Assembly: GCF_947489035.1 (NCBI RefSeq)
Contig: NZ_CANLCI010000035.1
Coordinates: 1 to 40,755, forward strand
From: an uncultured Ferrimonas sp.
GTDB lineage: Bacteria > Pseudomonadota > Gammaproteobacteria > Enterobacterales > Shewanellaceae
DNA length: 40,755 nucleotides
Direction of reading: 5' to 3'
Part shown: in pieces, positions 16,239 to 26,062 of the stretch
Layout: each line of letters opens with the position of its first letter
Position numbering within the stretch: position 1 is the first letter of the stretch
Made by a program: the position numbers and the translations under genes
Notes under the pieces: model-generated
Database searches by the model: none
Told to the model about the DNA's origin: nothing
Seen by the model: only the letters and a program-made list of their open reading frames with translations

Positions 16239-18046
16239 TGAGCAACCCCGACACATCTACCGCCGCTACGGCAACCACCGCCGCCGCTGCCAGTAACCGC
16301 AAGGACGGTGCCTTGGTCAGCAACAGCTTGCCCGCCGAACTGCAGCATCTGGTGGTAACGGGCAAGCTGGCCGACAACGAACGGATTAAAGGCGACAGCG
16401 AACGGCTGCGCGGCACCATTAGCGCCGATCTGGGCGACGATCTTACCGGCGGCTTTAGCGCCGATAACTTCCAGTTGATCCGTTTTCACGGCATGTATCA
16501 GCAAGACGATCGCGACATTCGCGCCGAACGCACAGAGCAAAAACTGGAACCGCTGCACACGGTGATGTTGCGGGCGCGCTTGCCCGGCGGGGTGATCAGC
16601 CCCAAGCAGTGGCTGGCCATCGACGACTTTGCCCGCGACAGCACCCACGCTGGCAGCATCCGCTTAACCACCCGCCAAACCTTTCAGTTCCATGGGGTGT
16701 TGAAGCGCGACATTAAATCGATGCACCAGATGCTTAATCGCATCGGCATCGATTCCATCGCCACCGCTGGCGACGTAAACCGCAACGTGTTGTGTACCGC
16801 CAACCCCGAGCAATCGCAGCTGCACAGCCAAGCCTATGAGTGGGCCAAGAAGATCTCCGAACACCTGCTGCCGCACACCCGCGCCTACGCCGAAGTGTGG
16901 CTGGATGGGGAAAAGGTCGAAAGCAGTAAAGCCGAGGAAGAGCCGATCTTAGGCAGCAATTACTTGCCGCGAAAATTCAAAACCACGGTGGTGGTGCCGC
17001 CACACAATGACGTTGATCTGCACGCCAACGATCTCAACTTCGTGGCCATTGCGGAGGGCGACAGCTTGATCGGCTTTAACGTGTTGGTGGGCGGCGGCTT
17101 AGCGATGACCCACGGCGATCACGCCACCTACCCGCGCACCGCCGATGAACTGGGCTTTGTGCCGCTGGCAGACACCCTAACGGTGGCGGCGGCGGTGGTG
17201 TCCACCCAGCGCGACTTAGGCAATCGGGTGAACCGCAAAAACGCCAAAACCAAATACACCATCGATCGCATCGGCTTGCCGCAGTTTAAAGCGGAAGTGG
17301 AGCGCCGCGCTGGGCTGCATTTTGATGCGGTGCGGCCATACGTTTTAACTGGCCGTGGCGACAGCTTTGGCTGGACGGCAGGGATTGATGGCAAACACAA
17401 CCTCACCCTGTTTATTGAAAATGGCCGGGTGTTTGATTTTATTGATAAGCCCTTAAAAAGTGGCATGGCGGCGATCGCCAAGATCCACCACGGTGAGTTC
17501 CGCCTCACCGCCAACCAAAATCTGATCATCGCGGGGGTGGCCAGTGACGATAAGGCCACGATTGACGCCTTGGCGCGGCAACATGGCCTGATTGACGATG
17601 GTCACTCGAACCAGCGCAAAAGCGCCATGGCCTGCGTGTCGTTGCCAACCTGCCCATTGGCGATGGCGGAAGCAGAACGGGTGCTGCCTGCCCATGTGGA
17701 TCGGTTGGAAGGGTTACTGAGCAAACATGGGATCCCAGACGAAGCGATCATCTTCCGCGTTACCGGCTGCCCCAATGGCTGTGGCCGCGCCATGCTGGCG
17801 GAAGTGGGCTTAGTGGGCAAAGGCCCCGGCCGCTACAACCTGCACCTTGGCGGCAACGTCAATGGCACTCGGATCCCCAAGCTGTACCGTGAGAATCTGG
17901 ATGAAGACAGCCTGTTTGCAGAGCTGGACGGCTTGCTGCAACGCTGGGTGACAGAACGCCGTGGCGACGAACGTTTTGGCGACTTTGTGGTGCGCGTTGG
18001 CGTGGTTGCGCCGGTGTTGGTGCCGAAACAGGATTTCTACGCCTAA
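16238..18046 (+). CDS. cysI: NADPH-sulfite reductase hemoprotein subunit
   Basis: This 602-residue siroheme and 4Fe-4S subunit carries out the six-electron reduction of sulfite. The cluster and siroheme ligands are Cys466 and Cys472 (CVSLPTC) and Cys511 and Cys515 (CPNGC). Substrate-binding stretches such as [12 protein letters not shown] and [15 protein letters not shown] are present. The N-terminus has a low-complexity Thr/Ala run ([14 protein letters not shown]) before the conserved part. Its ATG overlaps the cysJ stop, and a long frame running in from 16061 is only overlap with cysJ. Confidence 0.97.
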   Translation: MSNPDTSTAATATTAAAASNRKDGALVSNSLPAELQHLVVTGKLADNERIKGDSERLRGTISADLGDDLTGGFSADNFQLIRFHGMYQQDDRDIRAERTEQKLEPLHTVMLRARLPGGVISPKQWLAIDDFARDSTHAGSIRLTTRQTFQFHGVLKRDIKSMHQMLNRIGIDSIATAGDVNRNVLCTANPEQSQLHSQAYEWAKKISEHLLPHTRAYAEVWLDGEKVESSKAEEEPILGSNYLPRKFKTTVVVPPHNDVDLHANDLNFVAIAEGDSLIGFNVLVGGGLAMTHGDHATYPRTADELGFVPLADTLTVAAAVVSTQRDLGNRVNRKNAKTKYTIDRIGLPQFKAEVERRAGLHFDAVRPYVLTGRGDSFGWTAGIDGKHNLTLFIENGRVFDFIDKPLKSGMAAIAKIHHGEFRLTANQNLIIAGVASDDKATIDALARQHGLIDDGHSNQRKSAMACVSLPTCPLAMAEAERVLPAHVDRLEGLLSKHGIPDEAIIFRVTGCPNGCGRAMLAEVGLVGKGPGRYNLHLGGNVNGTRIPKLYRENLDEDSLFAELDGLLQRWVTERRGDERFGDFVVRVGVVAPVLVPKQDFYA

Positions 18047-18056
18047 GGAGCTTGGC

Positions 18057-18797
18057 ATGGTAAATCGGTCATTAGAGCAACTGCTGCAACAGCCAGACAG
18101 CGCCGACAGTGTGGCGCTGTTGGCGGCGCTCAACCAAGAATTAGCGGCCATGAGCGCGCAACAACGGATTGAATGGGGGCTGCTTAACCTGCCTGGCAAC
18201 CATGTGCTGACCTCCAGCTTTGGGATCCAAGCGGCGTTGATGCTGCACTTGGTTACCCAGCAGCAAGCCGATATGCCGGTGGTGCTTACCGACACCGGCT
18301 ATCTGTTTGCCGAGACCTATCAGTTTATTGATGAGTTAACCGAACGGTTGCAGCTGAACCTGCAGGTGTTTCGTGCCGAGCACAGCCCCGCGTGGCAAGA
18401 GGCGCGCTATGGTCAGTTGTGGCAGCAGGGGGAGGCGGGGCTGGATCACTACAACCGCCTGAATAAAGTGGAGCCGATGCGGCAGGCGTTAGAGCAGCTG
18501 CACGTGGGCAGCTGGTTTGCGGGGCTGCGGCGACAACAATCCCAAAGCCGCAGCGACTTGCCGTTTCTGGCGGTGCGCTCTGGCCGCTTTAAGTTACTGC
18601 CGGTGTTGGATTGGCACGCCAAACAGGTGCACGACTACTTAACGGCCCATCAATTGCCCTACCACCCGCTGTGGGAGCAAGGTTATGGCTCGGTGGGCGA
18701 TGTTCATACCTCGCGGCCAATGGCGTTGGGCGAAAGCGAAGAGCAGACCCGCTTCTTTGGCTTAAAGCGCGAGTGCGGTTTGCACTACGAGATCTAG
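18057..18797 (+). CDS. cysH: Phosphoadenylyl-sulfate reductase
   Basis: This 246-residue thioredoxin-dependent PAPS reductase forms sulfite from PAPS, the substrate of the preceding CysJI. Substrate-binding stretches [13 protein letters not shown] and TDTGYLF are present, and the catalytic Cys240 lies in the C-terminal ECGLH. It lacks the paired cysteines of the 4Fe-4S APS reductases, so PAPS is the expected substrate. The ATG has AGGAG six bases upstream, beginning at the last base of the cysI stop. It completes the cysJIH operon and is followed by a terminator. Confidence 0.96.
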   Translation: MVNRSLEQLLQQPDSADSVALLAALNQELAAMSAQQRIEWGLLNLPGNHVLTSSFGIQAALMLHLVTQQQADMPVVLTDTGYLFAETYQFIDELTERLQLNLQVFRAEHSPAWQEARYGQLWQQGEAGLDHYNRLNKVEPMRQALEQLHVGSWFAGLRRQQSQSRSDLPFLAVRSGRFKLLPVLDWHAKQVHDYLTAHQLPYHPLWEQGYGSVGDVHTSRPMALGESEEQTRFFGLKRECGLHYEI

Positions 18798-18830
18798 CGG
18801 CGGCGTTGTCGAGGCGGGTTCACCCCAGTG

Positions 18831-18855
18831 AAAGCCACCAAATTGGTGGCTTTTT
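18831..18855 (+). terminator. Rho-independent terminator of cysJIH
   Basis: AAAGCCACCA and TGGTGGCTTT pair tightly and run into five T, about 33 bases past the cysH stop. Confidence 0.92.
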
Positions 18856-18985
18856 GCCGGAGATTACAAGGTTAAAACACGCTGGTTAGCCGCAAAATAG
18901 TGCAGTTCAAATTGCTGACCTGATCGCCATAAGTGGCGCGTTTACTACTGCATTAGTGTCGCTCGGTGAAGCCAGGAGAGCCGAA

Positions 18986-20059
18986 ATGCAGATAGATGGT
19001 CACCACACCCTAACGTACGTTGCAGCCCGTTTTGCCCAGTTTGATCATCGCCAAGCGGCCACCATCGCCTATGCCTCGCAGTACGTGTGCGATGCCACCA
19101 ACAGCGGCCTGATCCGCTTTGATAATGGCGCCAGTTACTCGCGGTTGGCGTCGGCCAATAAGATGCTGGATCGGCGCAGCCTCAGCGCCATGGCGGAGAA
19201 CCTCACTTGGCTGCCGCTGTATTATCTGCCCGGCAACGGCGGCCAACCGGCAGGCGTCGATCCCGACGGCGGCTTTGTGCAAAAGCTGATTTGCCAACCG
19301 GATAGCCCTGTGGCGCGGGCGATGCTGGCAGACTGCATTGCCAATCAAGATACCCCCAGCGGTTTGCATCGCTTGGGGATCAGCATGCACGCCTTGGCCG
19401 ACAGCTTTTCCCATCAAGGGTTTGCGGGGGTGAGCCACGAAGTGAATGTGGTGGAAGAGGTCGAAGCCGAGGATCAAAATTGGGTCGAGTCCTTTACCGA
19501 TAGGTTATCCAGTTTTTTCTTAGCCGAGGGGTTCCCCTTAGGTCACGCTGCGGCGTTGAATAATCCCGATAAGCCCTATTTAACGTGGCGCTACCAAAAC
19601 GGTTTTGGCGAACTGATCGAACGCGACAACGTGCAGATCTTTACCGAGGCCGCCAACGTCATGTGCAAAGCGATGCAGGCCTATCGGCAGGGGGATGTCA
19701 GCGTCAATCTGGACGCGCAGCCGGGCATTCCCAGTAAAGATCTGCACACCATTAAGCTGATGCTCGCGCAGTATCAATTTGATAATGAGCAACTGCGGCA
19801 TCAGCACTGGCTGGGGGATATTGGCCAAGGGCGGTTCTCTTTTGGGGCGGCTCAGTTGAACTACATCGGCAAAGGCATTGGCTCGTGGAAGCACCAAGCC
19901 TTAGGGCAAGAGGCACATTGCGACAGTGGCGATGAGCGGTTTCATTACCAACCTGCGTTTCTAAGCAGTGATTGGAAACAGTTTCATGATGCGCTGCGGC
20001 TGCACCTATTGGTGATGCAACAACGGATCTTTCCCAGCTTTGGGATATGCAGCGGTTAG
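18986..20059 (+). CDS. DUF6765 family protein, possible zinc-dependent hydrolase fold
   Basis: This 357-residue protein matches what I know of DUF6765: an N-terminus of the type MQIDGHHTLTYVAARFAQF followed by AATIAYASQYVCDAT, and later a His/Asp-rich HALADSFSHQGFAG near residue 144, which resembles the metal-binding HxxxD/SH segments of S1-P1/phospholipase C-like zinc enzymes. No signal peptide is seen. The ATG at 18986 has AGGAG seven bases upstream; an earlier ATG at 18956 has none. It stands alone between two terminators. Its biochemical function is not known; hydrolase activity is an inference from the His pattern. Confidence 0.75.
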   Translation: MQIDGHHTLTYVAARFAQFDHRQAATIAYASQYVCDATNSGLIRFDNGASYSRLASANKMLDRRSLSAMAENLTWLPLYYLPGNGGQPAGVDPDGGFVQKLICQPDSPVARAMLADCIANQDTPSGLHRLGISMHALADSFSHQGFAGVSHEVNVVEEVEAEDQNWVESFTDRLSSFFLAEGFPLGHAAALNNPDKPYLTWRYQNGFGELIERDNVQIFTEAANVMCKAMQAYRQGDVSVNLDAQPGIPSKDLHTIKLMLAQYQFDNEQLRHQHWLGDIGQGRFSFGAAQLNYIGKGIGSWKHQALGQEAHCDSGDERFHYQPAFLSSDWKQFHDALRLHLLVMQQRIFPSFGICSG

Positions 20060-20079
20060 CCCTACCGTTTGTCCCAATG

Positions 20080-20105
20080 ACCGCCCATGTTGGGCGGTTT
20101 TTTTT
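20080..20105 (+). terminator. Rho-independent terminator after the DUF6765 gene
   Basis: ACCGCCCA and TGGGCGGT pair around a short GT-containing loop and run into eight T, 20 bases past the stop. Confidence 0.93.
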
Positions 20106-20112
20106 GCCTACG

Positions 20113-20146
20113 AACAATATATAAACTAATTTATTTATATATTGTT
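20113..20146. promoter_or_regulatory. Long AT-only palindrome upstream of the gene at 20166
   Basis: AACAATATATAAA at 20113-20125 and its perfect reverse complement TTTATATATTGTT at 20134-20146 flank an eight-base centre. It lies between the terminator and the Shine-Dalgarno of the next gene, the place of an operator or promoter. The base make-up differs sharply from the GC-rich surroundings. Confidence 0.6.
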
Positions 20147-20165
20147 GATTAAGGGAGGAATGAAG

Positions 20166-21098
20166 ATGGCGCCACTATCACCACAGTTATCACCGCAACT
20201 ATCATCACAGCTATCACACCAACTGGATGAGGTGCTACTGCGGGTTGCGATGGTGCACCAGCAGCACAGCATTAAAGGCTTTTTGGCATTGCAAGATCTG
20301 CAGCACTCTTTGGCGTTAACCGACAGCGAGGTAACCCAACTGCTGCCGATTTTGGCGCAAGAGCCGCTGCTGCCGCTGCTGCCCTTGCAACAGACGTTAG
20401 CCACCCGCATTCCGCCGCGTCGGTGGCAGTGGCTGTTGCAGCACAGCGTCTATCCTGCCTGTTACTTTGTGATGCGCGATTGGATTGCCGAGCAGGGCTT
20501 TATGGCGGTGTGTCAGCACTATCTGGATCGTGCCTGCCAAATGAACGGCGAGTTGGGGCACTACTTAACGGTGCTGCTGGCGTTGCGACGGCTGTGGCCG
20601 CAACTGAGCCCGACGCAGCAACCTCGCTTGATTGAGCGTTTTACCGAGTTTGTGACCACGACTTTTAACGCGCCGGTTGCAACCAAGCCGTTGGCGGCAG
20701 ATTATCGGCCGCCCACCACCGTGGCACAGCTGCAACAGCAGGTGTTGCAGCGTCCGGGCTTTTTGGCTCACAACTGGATCACCCTAGCGGCATTGCGACG
20801 GGAGCAGCAGACGCTAACCCCAGCGCAATACCAACAGCAATTGACGCTGCTGCACCAACGTTGTTTTTGGCAACATCAGGATGCGGCGGATCAACCGCAG
20901 ATTGATTGGCAGCAAGGGCAGGCCAGCCAAGTGCCACAACGGTGTCGTGCGTTGCTGTTTGATAGCGGGCGGGATCTGCATCAGCTGACCATCGCCGACA
21001 GCGTCATGTGGTTGCAGCAACATGGGGGCTTAACGGCGTCGCAGCAGGGCTGGTTGGCCGCGGGATTAACGTACTTTATTGCCGATTGCCGCGATTAG
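20166..21098 (+). CDS. Unrecognised protein, Leu/Gln-rich
   Basis: I do not recognise this 310-residue protein. It has no signal peptide or clear membrane helix, is rich in Leu, Gln and Trp, and looks all-helical. The N-terminus carries a four-residue repeat (SPQLSPQLSSQLSHQL, residues 5-20) encoded by a 12-base repeat. I chose the ATG at 20166, seven bases after GGAGG; the ATG at 20160 is too close to it. The 13-bp palindrome just upstream may control it. Its last four bases overlap the convergent NTF2-like gene. Composition matches the neighbours, so recent transfer is not indicated. Confidence 0.72.
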   Translation: MAPLSPQLSPQLSSQLSHQLDEVLLRVAMVHQQHSIKGFLALQDLQHSLALTDSEVTQLLPILAQEPLLPLLPLQQTLATRIPPRRWQWLLQHSVYPACYFVMRDWIAEQGFMAVCQHYLDRACQMNGELGHYLTVLLALRRLWPQLSPTQQPRLIERFTEFVTTTFNAPVATKPLAADYRPPTTVAQLQQQVLQRPGFLAHNWITLAALRREQQTLTPAQYQQQLTLLHQRCFWQHQDAADQPQIDWQQGQASQVPQRCRALLFDSGRDLHQLTIADSVMWLQQHGGLTASQQGWLAAGLTYFIADCRD

Positions 21099-21616
21099 GG
21101 GGCGGGTTCGTAGCGGTAGGTGCGCAGCTGTGCCTTCATTGATTCGTAATCGAGCATGTCGGTGTGTTCGTCAATGCGCTGGGTTTCTACGTCCACGGTT
21201 AAGGTGGTTACCCCCGGCAACGTTAAGGTGATTAAGCGATCGGGCATGCCAAATAAATTGCCCCGAGCTTGATAGTAATAGCTGCCGATCAGCACCACGG
21301 TGGAGCCTTTATAGAACTGATGATCCACGTTAAAGGCGAAGCGTTCGGTGTAGATATGCACTTGGCGCAAAAAGGTGAGGATATCGCGGGTGCCATTGAG
21401 CTTCTTGCCCGCCATCACATCATGAAATTTGGTGTCGCGGTGCAGCATTCGCCCCAGCTGATGAAAGTCGCGCTGGGTTAACGCTTCGAGGTAATCGGTG
21501 GCCAGTTGCAGCTGCGGCGCAATGGCCGAAGGCGCCGGCGGGCCTTGCTCCTGCGCGTGGCTAAGCCGCGGCAGCAGCAAGAGGGCAAGCAAGCACAGGC
21601 GAGCGCAGATCAACAT
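21095..21616 (-). CDS. Exported NTF2/SnoaL-like protein
   Basis: This 173-residue protein has a signal peptide (ARLCLLALLLLPRLSHA) and then one NTF2-like cone-shaped domain: ATDYLEALTQRDFHQLGRMLHRDTKFHD is the helical opening, followed by beta strands. SnoaL-like folds bind small hydrophobic molecules, but no catalytic residues can be assigned. The ATG at 21616 overlaps the stop of the TRIC gene (TGATG), so it is probably the last gene of the mtnN operon. A GTG one codon earlier is an alternative. Confidence 0.78.
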   Translation of the reverse strand: MLICARLCLLALLLLPRLSHAQEQGPPAPSAIAPQLQLATDYLEALTQRDFHQLGRMLHRDTKFHDVMAGKKLNGTRDILTFLRQVHIYTERFAFNVDHQFYKGSTVVLIGSYYYQARGNLFGMPDRLITLTLPGVTTLTVDVETQRIDEHTDMLDYESMKAQLRTYRYEPAP

Positions 21617-22242
21617 CACTTGCTGCTGTTATCTAAGGCGAAGGCGGGCAGCGACAGATGGAAGAAGATCCCAATTAAGCGCAGCACCAAGGTGCCCACC
21701 ATCGCTAAACACATCGCCGGGATAGGCGCGAGATTCAGGCTGAGCGCGCCGGTATACACAATGCCGCCCACAATGCAGGCGGTGGCGTAGATCTCGGTAC
21801 GCAGCACCAGCGGCACTTCACGGCACAGCACATCGCGGATCAAGCCGCCAAGCACGCCGGTCATGGTGCCCATCATCACCGCAATGATCGGCTCGGCGCC
21901 GTAGCTCAGCGCTTTTTGCGCGCCAATCACGGTAAACACCGCGAGGCCAAAGGCATCCGCCACCTGAAACCAGCGGCCACTGAGTTTGCGCGGGCAGCGC
22001 ACCAGCAGCATCACCACCGCTGCGGTAATGGTGATCAGCCACACGTACAGGGTGTCGGTGATCCAAAACACCGGCGTGGCCCCTAAGATGGCGTCGCGCA
22101 CGGTGCCGCCACCCACGGCTGTTACCCCCGCCAATACCAGCACCCCAAAGGGATCCATGCGTAATCGGCCGGCGGCTAAAGCGCCAGAGATGGCAAAGAC
22201 CACGGTCCCAAACAGATCAGACAGATAGATGAAGTCGTTCAT
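21616..22242 (-). CDS. TRIC-family cation channel (YadS/YicG-like, UPF0126)
   Basis: This 208-residue protein has seven hydrophobic segments and the two internally repeated glycine-rich signatures of prokaryotic TRIC channels: [15 protein letters not shown] in the first half and [14 protein letters not shown] in the second. TRIC proteins form trimeric potassium-permeable channels in the inner membrane; the bacterial role is unclear. It follows the CbiB-like gene by 45 bases. In E. coli yadS likewise lies near mtnN, together with btuF, which is absent here. Confidence 0.9.
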   Translation of the reverse strand: MNDFIYLSDLFGTVVFAISGALAAGRLRMDPFGVLVLAGVTAVGGGTVRDAILGATPVFWITDTLYVWLITITAAVVMLLVRCPRKLSGRWFQVADAFGLAVFTVIGAQKALSYGAEPIIAVMMGTMTGVLGGLIRDVLCREVPLVLRTEIYATACIVGGIVYTGALSLNLAPIPAMCLAMVGTLVLRLIGIFFHLSLPAFALDNSSK

Positions 22243-22287
22243 GTTGTTGTGTCATTGAAGCCCTAAAGGGCCAGTAAAAATCAAAAG

Positions 22288-23238
22288 TTAACGGCTTTGA
22301 TGCCAAAACCACGCAAGCGCGATGGCAGCCAACAGCGGCAGCAACAGCCACAGGGTTTGTGCCATGGTTAGCATGCGCTGCGCCCGTTGCAAGTGTAAGG
22401 GCTGGCACTGCTGTTGCGGCCCTAACCGTGGCCGTAACAGCCGTTTGCCCGCCAGTTGCCATGGCCCACCCAGTTGCACCCCAAGGCTGCAGGCCAAACA
22501 CAGCTGCAGCCATTGCTGGCTGCGCTGATCCCAGCGCCCTTGCAGCTGAGGCCGCAGTTGCCATGGCCGCGCCAACACCCCATACAGGCTGAGGAACAGC
22601 CCCAGCAGCCCGTTGACCGGCAGCATCATCAGCGCCGCACTAAAGTGCGCGGTGCCCCCAAATGGCGCCAGCTGCGGTTTATCAATGTGCCAGTGGCGAG
22701 CCACTTCGGTGCTGATCCACAACGCCATCGCCAGTGGCATGCCGCCAAGCAGGTACCAAAAACTGACCCCAAAAAACTGGCTGGCACGGCGTTCCAGTTG
22801 CAGCTCTATCGCGGCTTTGGTGATGCCCAAGCTCGACAGTGGCTGCGTATCTCGCAGCGCCCATTGGCTTAAAGTGGCTCGCGCTTGTTCTTTCTGCCCC
22901 TGTTGCAGCTGCTGCGCTAAGGCGCTGCCGGGCAGTTCGCGGCTCGGCAGCAACAGGGTCAGCAGCGCCAGTTCCAGCAGCGGGTGCCAGATCGCCAACG
23001 CACTGAGCAGCAGCAACGGCGCTGCCATTAACAGTAGCCCTAAGCCACCGGCAACGGTGCGCTGGCCACTGCTGCGGCGCGGATGATGGGTTTTGCGCTG
23101 CAGTTGCTCGGCCCAATTGGCAAGCAACGGCTGCAAGTGCAGCCGTTGGGGCAGTAACCAGCTCAGTAGGGTGGCAAGCAGCAGCAACAGCGGCGGCAGC
23201 AATACCAGCCCATACAGCCCTAAGGTGGCGCTGTTCAC
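22288..23238 (-). CDS. CobD/CbiB-like membrane protein
   Basis: This 316-residue polytopic membrane protein resembles the CobD/CbiB family (adenosylcobinamide-phosphate synthase) in length, helix pattern and the stretch [20 protein letters not shown]. The match is from recall of the gamma-proteobacterial 'cobalamin biosynthesis' proteins encoded beside mtnN. It is very rich in Leu and Gln and may have diverged in function. The GTG start overlaps the mtnN stop by four bases (GTGA). No other cobalamin gene lies in the window, so a role in salvage or in another amide-bond reaction is possible. Confidence 0.68.
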   Translation of the reverse strand: MNSATLGLYGLVLLPPLLLLLATLLSWLLPQRLHLQPLLANWAEQLQRKTHHPRRSSGQRTVAGGLGLLLMAAPLLLLSALAIWHPLLELALLTLLLPSRELPGSALAQQLQQGQKEQARATLSQWALRDTQPLSSLGITKAAIELQLERRASQFFGVSFWYLLGGMPLAMALWISTEVARHWHIDKPQLAPFGGTAHFSAALMMLPVNGLLGLFLSLYGVLARPWQLRPQLQGRWDQRSQQWLQLCLACSLGVQLGGPWQLAGKRLLRPRLGPQQQCQPLHLQRAQRMLTMAQTLWLLLPLLAAIALAWFWHQSR

Positions 23239-23933
23239 CCCTTGAGGCTGGCCAACATGGCGATCACCACTTTGGCTGAGTGCTCACCGGCTTGGATGAT
23301 GAAGCTATCGAAATCCACGGCGCCGTCGTCGTTGGCGTTGTCGCTGATGGCGCGGATCACCACGAAGGCGGTGCCAAACTGGTGACAGGTTTGGGCAATG
23401 GCGGCCGCTTCCATTTCACAGGCGGCCATGGCTGGGAAGTGGCTCAGCATGGTGGCGGTGCGTTTTGGATCGGCGATAAAGGAGTCGCCGGTGCAGATCA
23501 GCCCTTCAATGGCGTTCACTTCACCCACCTGAGCAACCGCCGCCTTGGCGATGCCAACCAGCTTGGGATCCGGTAAGAAGGCCGCAGGTTGGCCGGGCAG
23601 TTGCCCCATCTCGTAACCAAAGGCGGTCACGTCAGCGTCGTGGTGGCGCACTTCTGAGGAGATAACCACATCGCCAATGTTCAGCGATTTGGCAAAGCCA
23701 CCGGCCGAGCCGGTGTTGATCACGTAGCTTGGCTCAAAGCGTTCAATCAGTACGGCAGTGGCCACGGCGGCGGTTACTTTACCGATGCCAGAGCGGGTTA
23801 GGATCACCTCAACCCCATTGAGTTGGCCTTGGTAGAACTCGATGCCGGCGATGGTGTCGATGCTCAGGTTGTCCAGTTGGCTACGCAGCAAGGAAACTTC
23901 TTGCTCCATGGCGCCGATAATGCCGATTTTCAT
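23235..23933 (-). CDS. mtnN: 5'-methylthioadenosine/S-adenosylhomocysteine nucleosidase
   Basis: This 232-residue enzyme cleaves MTA and SAH to adenine and a thioribose sugar, recycling by-products of SAM use and autoinducer-2 synthesis. The start [13 protein letters not shown] carries the catalytic Glu12, TGSAGGFA is the phosphorylase-type glycine motif, [13 protein letters not shown] holds the ribose-binding Met-Glu, and RAISDNAN holds the catalytic Asp. The long frame begins at 24041, but the family start is the ATG at 23933, with GGAAT upstream. It heads the operon with the CbiB-like, TRIC and NTF2-like genes and is divergent from gltS. Confidence 0.96.
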   Translation of the reverse strand: MKIGIIGAMEQEVSLLRSQLDNLSIDTIAGIEFYQGQLNGVEVILTRSGIGKVTAAVATAVLIERFEPSYVINTGSAGGFAKSLNIGDVVISSEVRHHDADVTAFGYEMGQLPGQPAAFLPDPKLVGIAKAAVAQVGEVNAIEGLICTGDSFIADPKRTATMLSHFPAMAACEMEAAAIAQTCHQFGTAFVVIRAISDNANDDGAVDFDSFIIQAGEHSAKVVIAMLASLKG

Positions 23934-24218
23934 GATGGGGATTCCGCAAAATAGGGGGATAAATAATGGCGCTAATTCTAACAGGAACTGGCGCGAGGAT
24001 GGCAGTCGCAGTGAGGTAAATTGTTGCGCCGTTAAGCGCAATTAAGGCCAAGGTTGTGGTGTCGGCATGGGGGCGTTCGCCCGCCATTGCAGCGATCCGC
24101 CTCAGCGAGCGTTAAGATGGCCGCCCAAAGCGTAGCCGATGATGGGAAAGCGTTGTGATCGCGCTTCGCCGGTGGCAGTTTGGGGGAATCGTGAGCAAAC
24201 TCAAGGATGCCAGCACGG

Positions 24219-25445
24219 ATGGAAACCGTAACCGTTCCCGCCTTTATCGCCTTCACCATCACCATTATGGTGCTGTTTTACGGCAAATACCTGACCTCTA
24301 AATACCAGCTATTACGCCAGTACAGCATCCCCGAACCCGTGGTTGGCGGCTTTGCCTGCGCGATGGTGGTGGGCGTGCTGTATTACGGGTTTGATCTGCA
24401 GGTGGTGTTTGAACTGAAGGTGATGGAGTGGCTGCTGATCTACTTCTTTACCGGCATTGGCTTACGGGCTGACATTCAAACCCTGCTTAAAGGGGGACGG
24501 CCGCTGCTGTTGTTGCTGCTGTTGGCCTCTGGCTACATCGTGGTGCAAAACCTGCTGGGGATCAGCGTGGCATCGCTGTTTGGGCTGGATCCGAAAACCG
24601 GCTTGATGTCGGGATCGGTGGCGCTCACCGGCGGGGTGGGCACCACCATGGCGTGGGCGCCCACCTTTGTGCAGGATCTTGGCATCGCCAACGCCACCGA
24701 GCTGGGTGTGGCCTCTAATACCCTTGGCTTGATTGGCGCCTGCTGCATCGGTGGGCCAATCGCCGCTTACCTGATCAACAAGCACAAGCTGGAAACCGAA
24801 AACAGCGACGAACTGACCGTCGGTACCCGCCACGACGGCGGCGGCGATGGCTTGCCGGTAACCTACTTTGGCGTGTTGCGAGCGTGGCTGTGGCTCAATG
24901 TATCGATGGTGTTGGGCTACCTGCTGAACGAAAGCCTGCAAGCGGCGGGGCTAAAGCTGCCGCTGTTTGTTGCCTGCCTGCTGGCGGGGATTGTGTTGGG
25001 TAACCTGGGTCGCTGGCTGCTGAGCAAGCGCCGCAAGCCACTGCATCAAAACTACGCCCAAGACGCCGAGCACGGCCTGAGCCTGATCTCGGATATCTGC
25101 TTGGGGATGTTCTTAACCATGGCGTTGATGAGCCTGCAGGTGTGGAAGCTGGAGGGCAGCTTTGGGTACATCGTTACCGTGGTGGGCTTGCAGATCTTAA
25201 TGTCGGCGCTGTTTACCACCTTTGTGGTGTTCAAAGTGATGGGCAAAGATTACAACGCCGCGGTGATCTGCGCCGGTTTTGGTGGGGTGACTTTAGGCTC
25301 TACCGCCACCGCCATCGTCAACATGCAAGCGGTTACCCAGCAATACGGCGCCGCCCGCCAAGCCTTTATTGTGGTGCCGTTGGTGTGCGGCTTCTTTATC
25401 GATTTGGTGAACGCCATGGTGATCAACTTTATGGCGTTTTATTAG
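24219..25445 (+). CDS. gltS: Sodium/glutamate symporter
   Basis: This roughly 408-residue inner-membrane carrier takes up glutamate with sodium. It has ten or more hydrophobic segments and the two inverted-repeat signature loops SVALTGGVGTTMAWAP (first half) and GFGGVTLGSTATAIVNMQAVT (second half) typical of the ESS family. I favour the ATG at 24219 (METVTV), 11 bases after AAGGA; an ATG at 24207 sits on top of that site. The stop codon TAG is unusual in that its last two bases belong to the MITE-like element that begins at 25444. The pre-insertion site may have read TTTTATTAGG, keeping the same stop. Confidence 0.94.
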   Translation: METVTVPAFIAFTITIMVLFYGKYLTSKYQLLRQYSIPEPVVGGFACAMVVGVLYYGFDLQVVFELKVMEWLLIYFFTGIGLRADIQTLLKGGRPLLLLLLLASGYIVVQNLLGISVASLFGLDPKTGLMSGSVALTGGVGTTMAWAPTFVQDLGIANATELGVASNTLGLIGACCIGGPIAAYLINKHKLETENSDELTVGTRHDGGGDGLPVTYFGVLRAWLWLNVSMVLGYLLNESLQAAGLKLPLFVACLLAGIVLGNLGRWLLSKRRKPLHQNYAQDAEHGLSLISDICLGMFLTMALMSLQVWKLEGSFGYIVTVVGLQILMSALFTTFVVFKVMGKDYNAAVICAGFGGVTLGSTATAIVNMQAVTQQYGAARQAFIVVPLVCGFFIDLVNAMVINFMAFY

Positions 25446-26062
25446 GCTGTGTACCAATTAGCTGTTGAACTTATTGTGCATGACCCGCTGCGGCATAAAG
25501 ATCATTGCCGGGACCGCCCGGCGGCGGGCAAGGGACTCGTCCCTTTGCAATCCCGAGCGCCTCAGAGTGACGACAGCCCCTCGCTCTCGCAGCATTACGT
25601 TACAGCAACGGCCAGATGCGCCATCCATGGCTTAACTGGCCTCTACGGCATCCTGCCTTCGGCTTTACTCCATCACTGCTGCACTCGGCGTCACTAAGTC
25701 GGCAGAAAGTTATCACCGCCAGATGATGACTTAGCCGTGACAGATACGCCGCACCGGCTTTACTGCCGCATCACAGCGTTGCGCGGTGTACTGCACAATG
25801 AGGTTGAGCAACAGGATGTTACGAGTGCATCGCTAAGCCATGGATGGCGCATCGATGCCGTGCCGAATGGCGCAGTGCAAGGAGCGAAAGTAGAGCTGTG
25901 CTAAGGCAATGGGATCCCAAAGGGAGGATCCCCCCCTTTTTCTACGAACTAGTGTGCCGTCGCCACGGCGACATAACCACTTGAAAGCAGTGCCATCGAA
26001 GCTCGCCGCAGGCGACAATAGCTACCGCGCAGCAACGCCAACAGTTAACGAATACACAGCCT
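25444..26062. mobile_element. MITE-like non-coding element with terminal inverted repeats (copy B)
   Basis: The left end AGGCTGTGTA-CCAATTAGCTGTTG and the right end (complement AGGCTGTGTA-TTCGTTAACTGTTG) form an imperfect inverted repeat of about 26 bases. TTTATT flanks both sides (25438-25443 and 26063-26068) as a target duplication, and with element bases the direct repeat reads TTTTATTAGG. There is no open frame encoding a recognisable protein. Inside, GATGCGCCATCCATGGCTTA at 25615-25634 recurs inverted at about 25836-25855, so a large secondary structure is possible. Related sequence lies at 1-93 and 39810-40141. No transposase of the family is in the window. The element fills the gap between gltS and the lipoprotein gene. 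Confidence 0.78.

Noticed and set aside
25444..26062. Insertion sequence with transposase
   Set aside because: No frame in the 619 bases encodes a transposase-like protein; only a non-autonomous element is supported.
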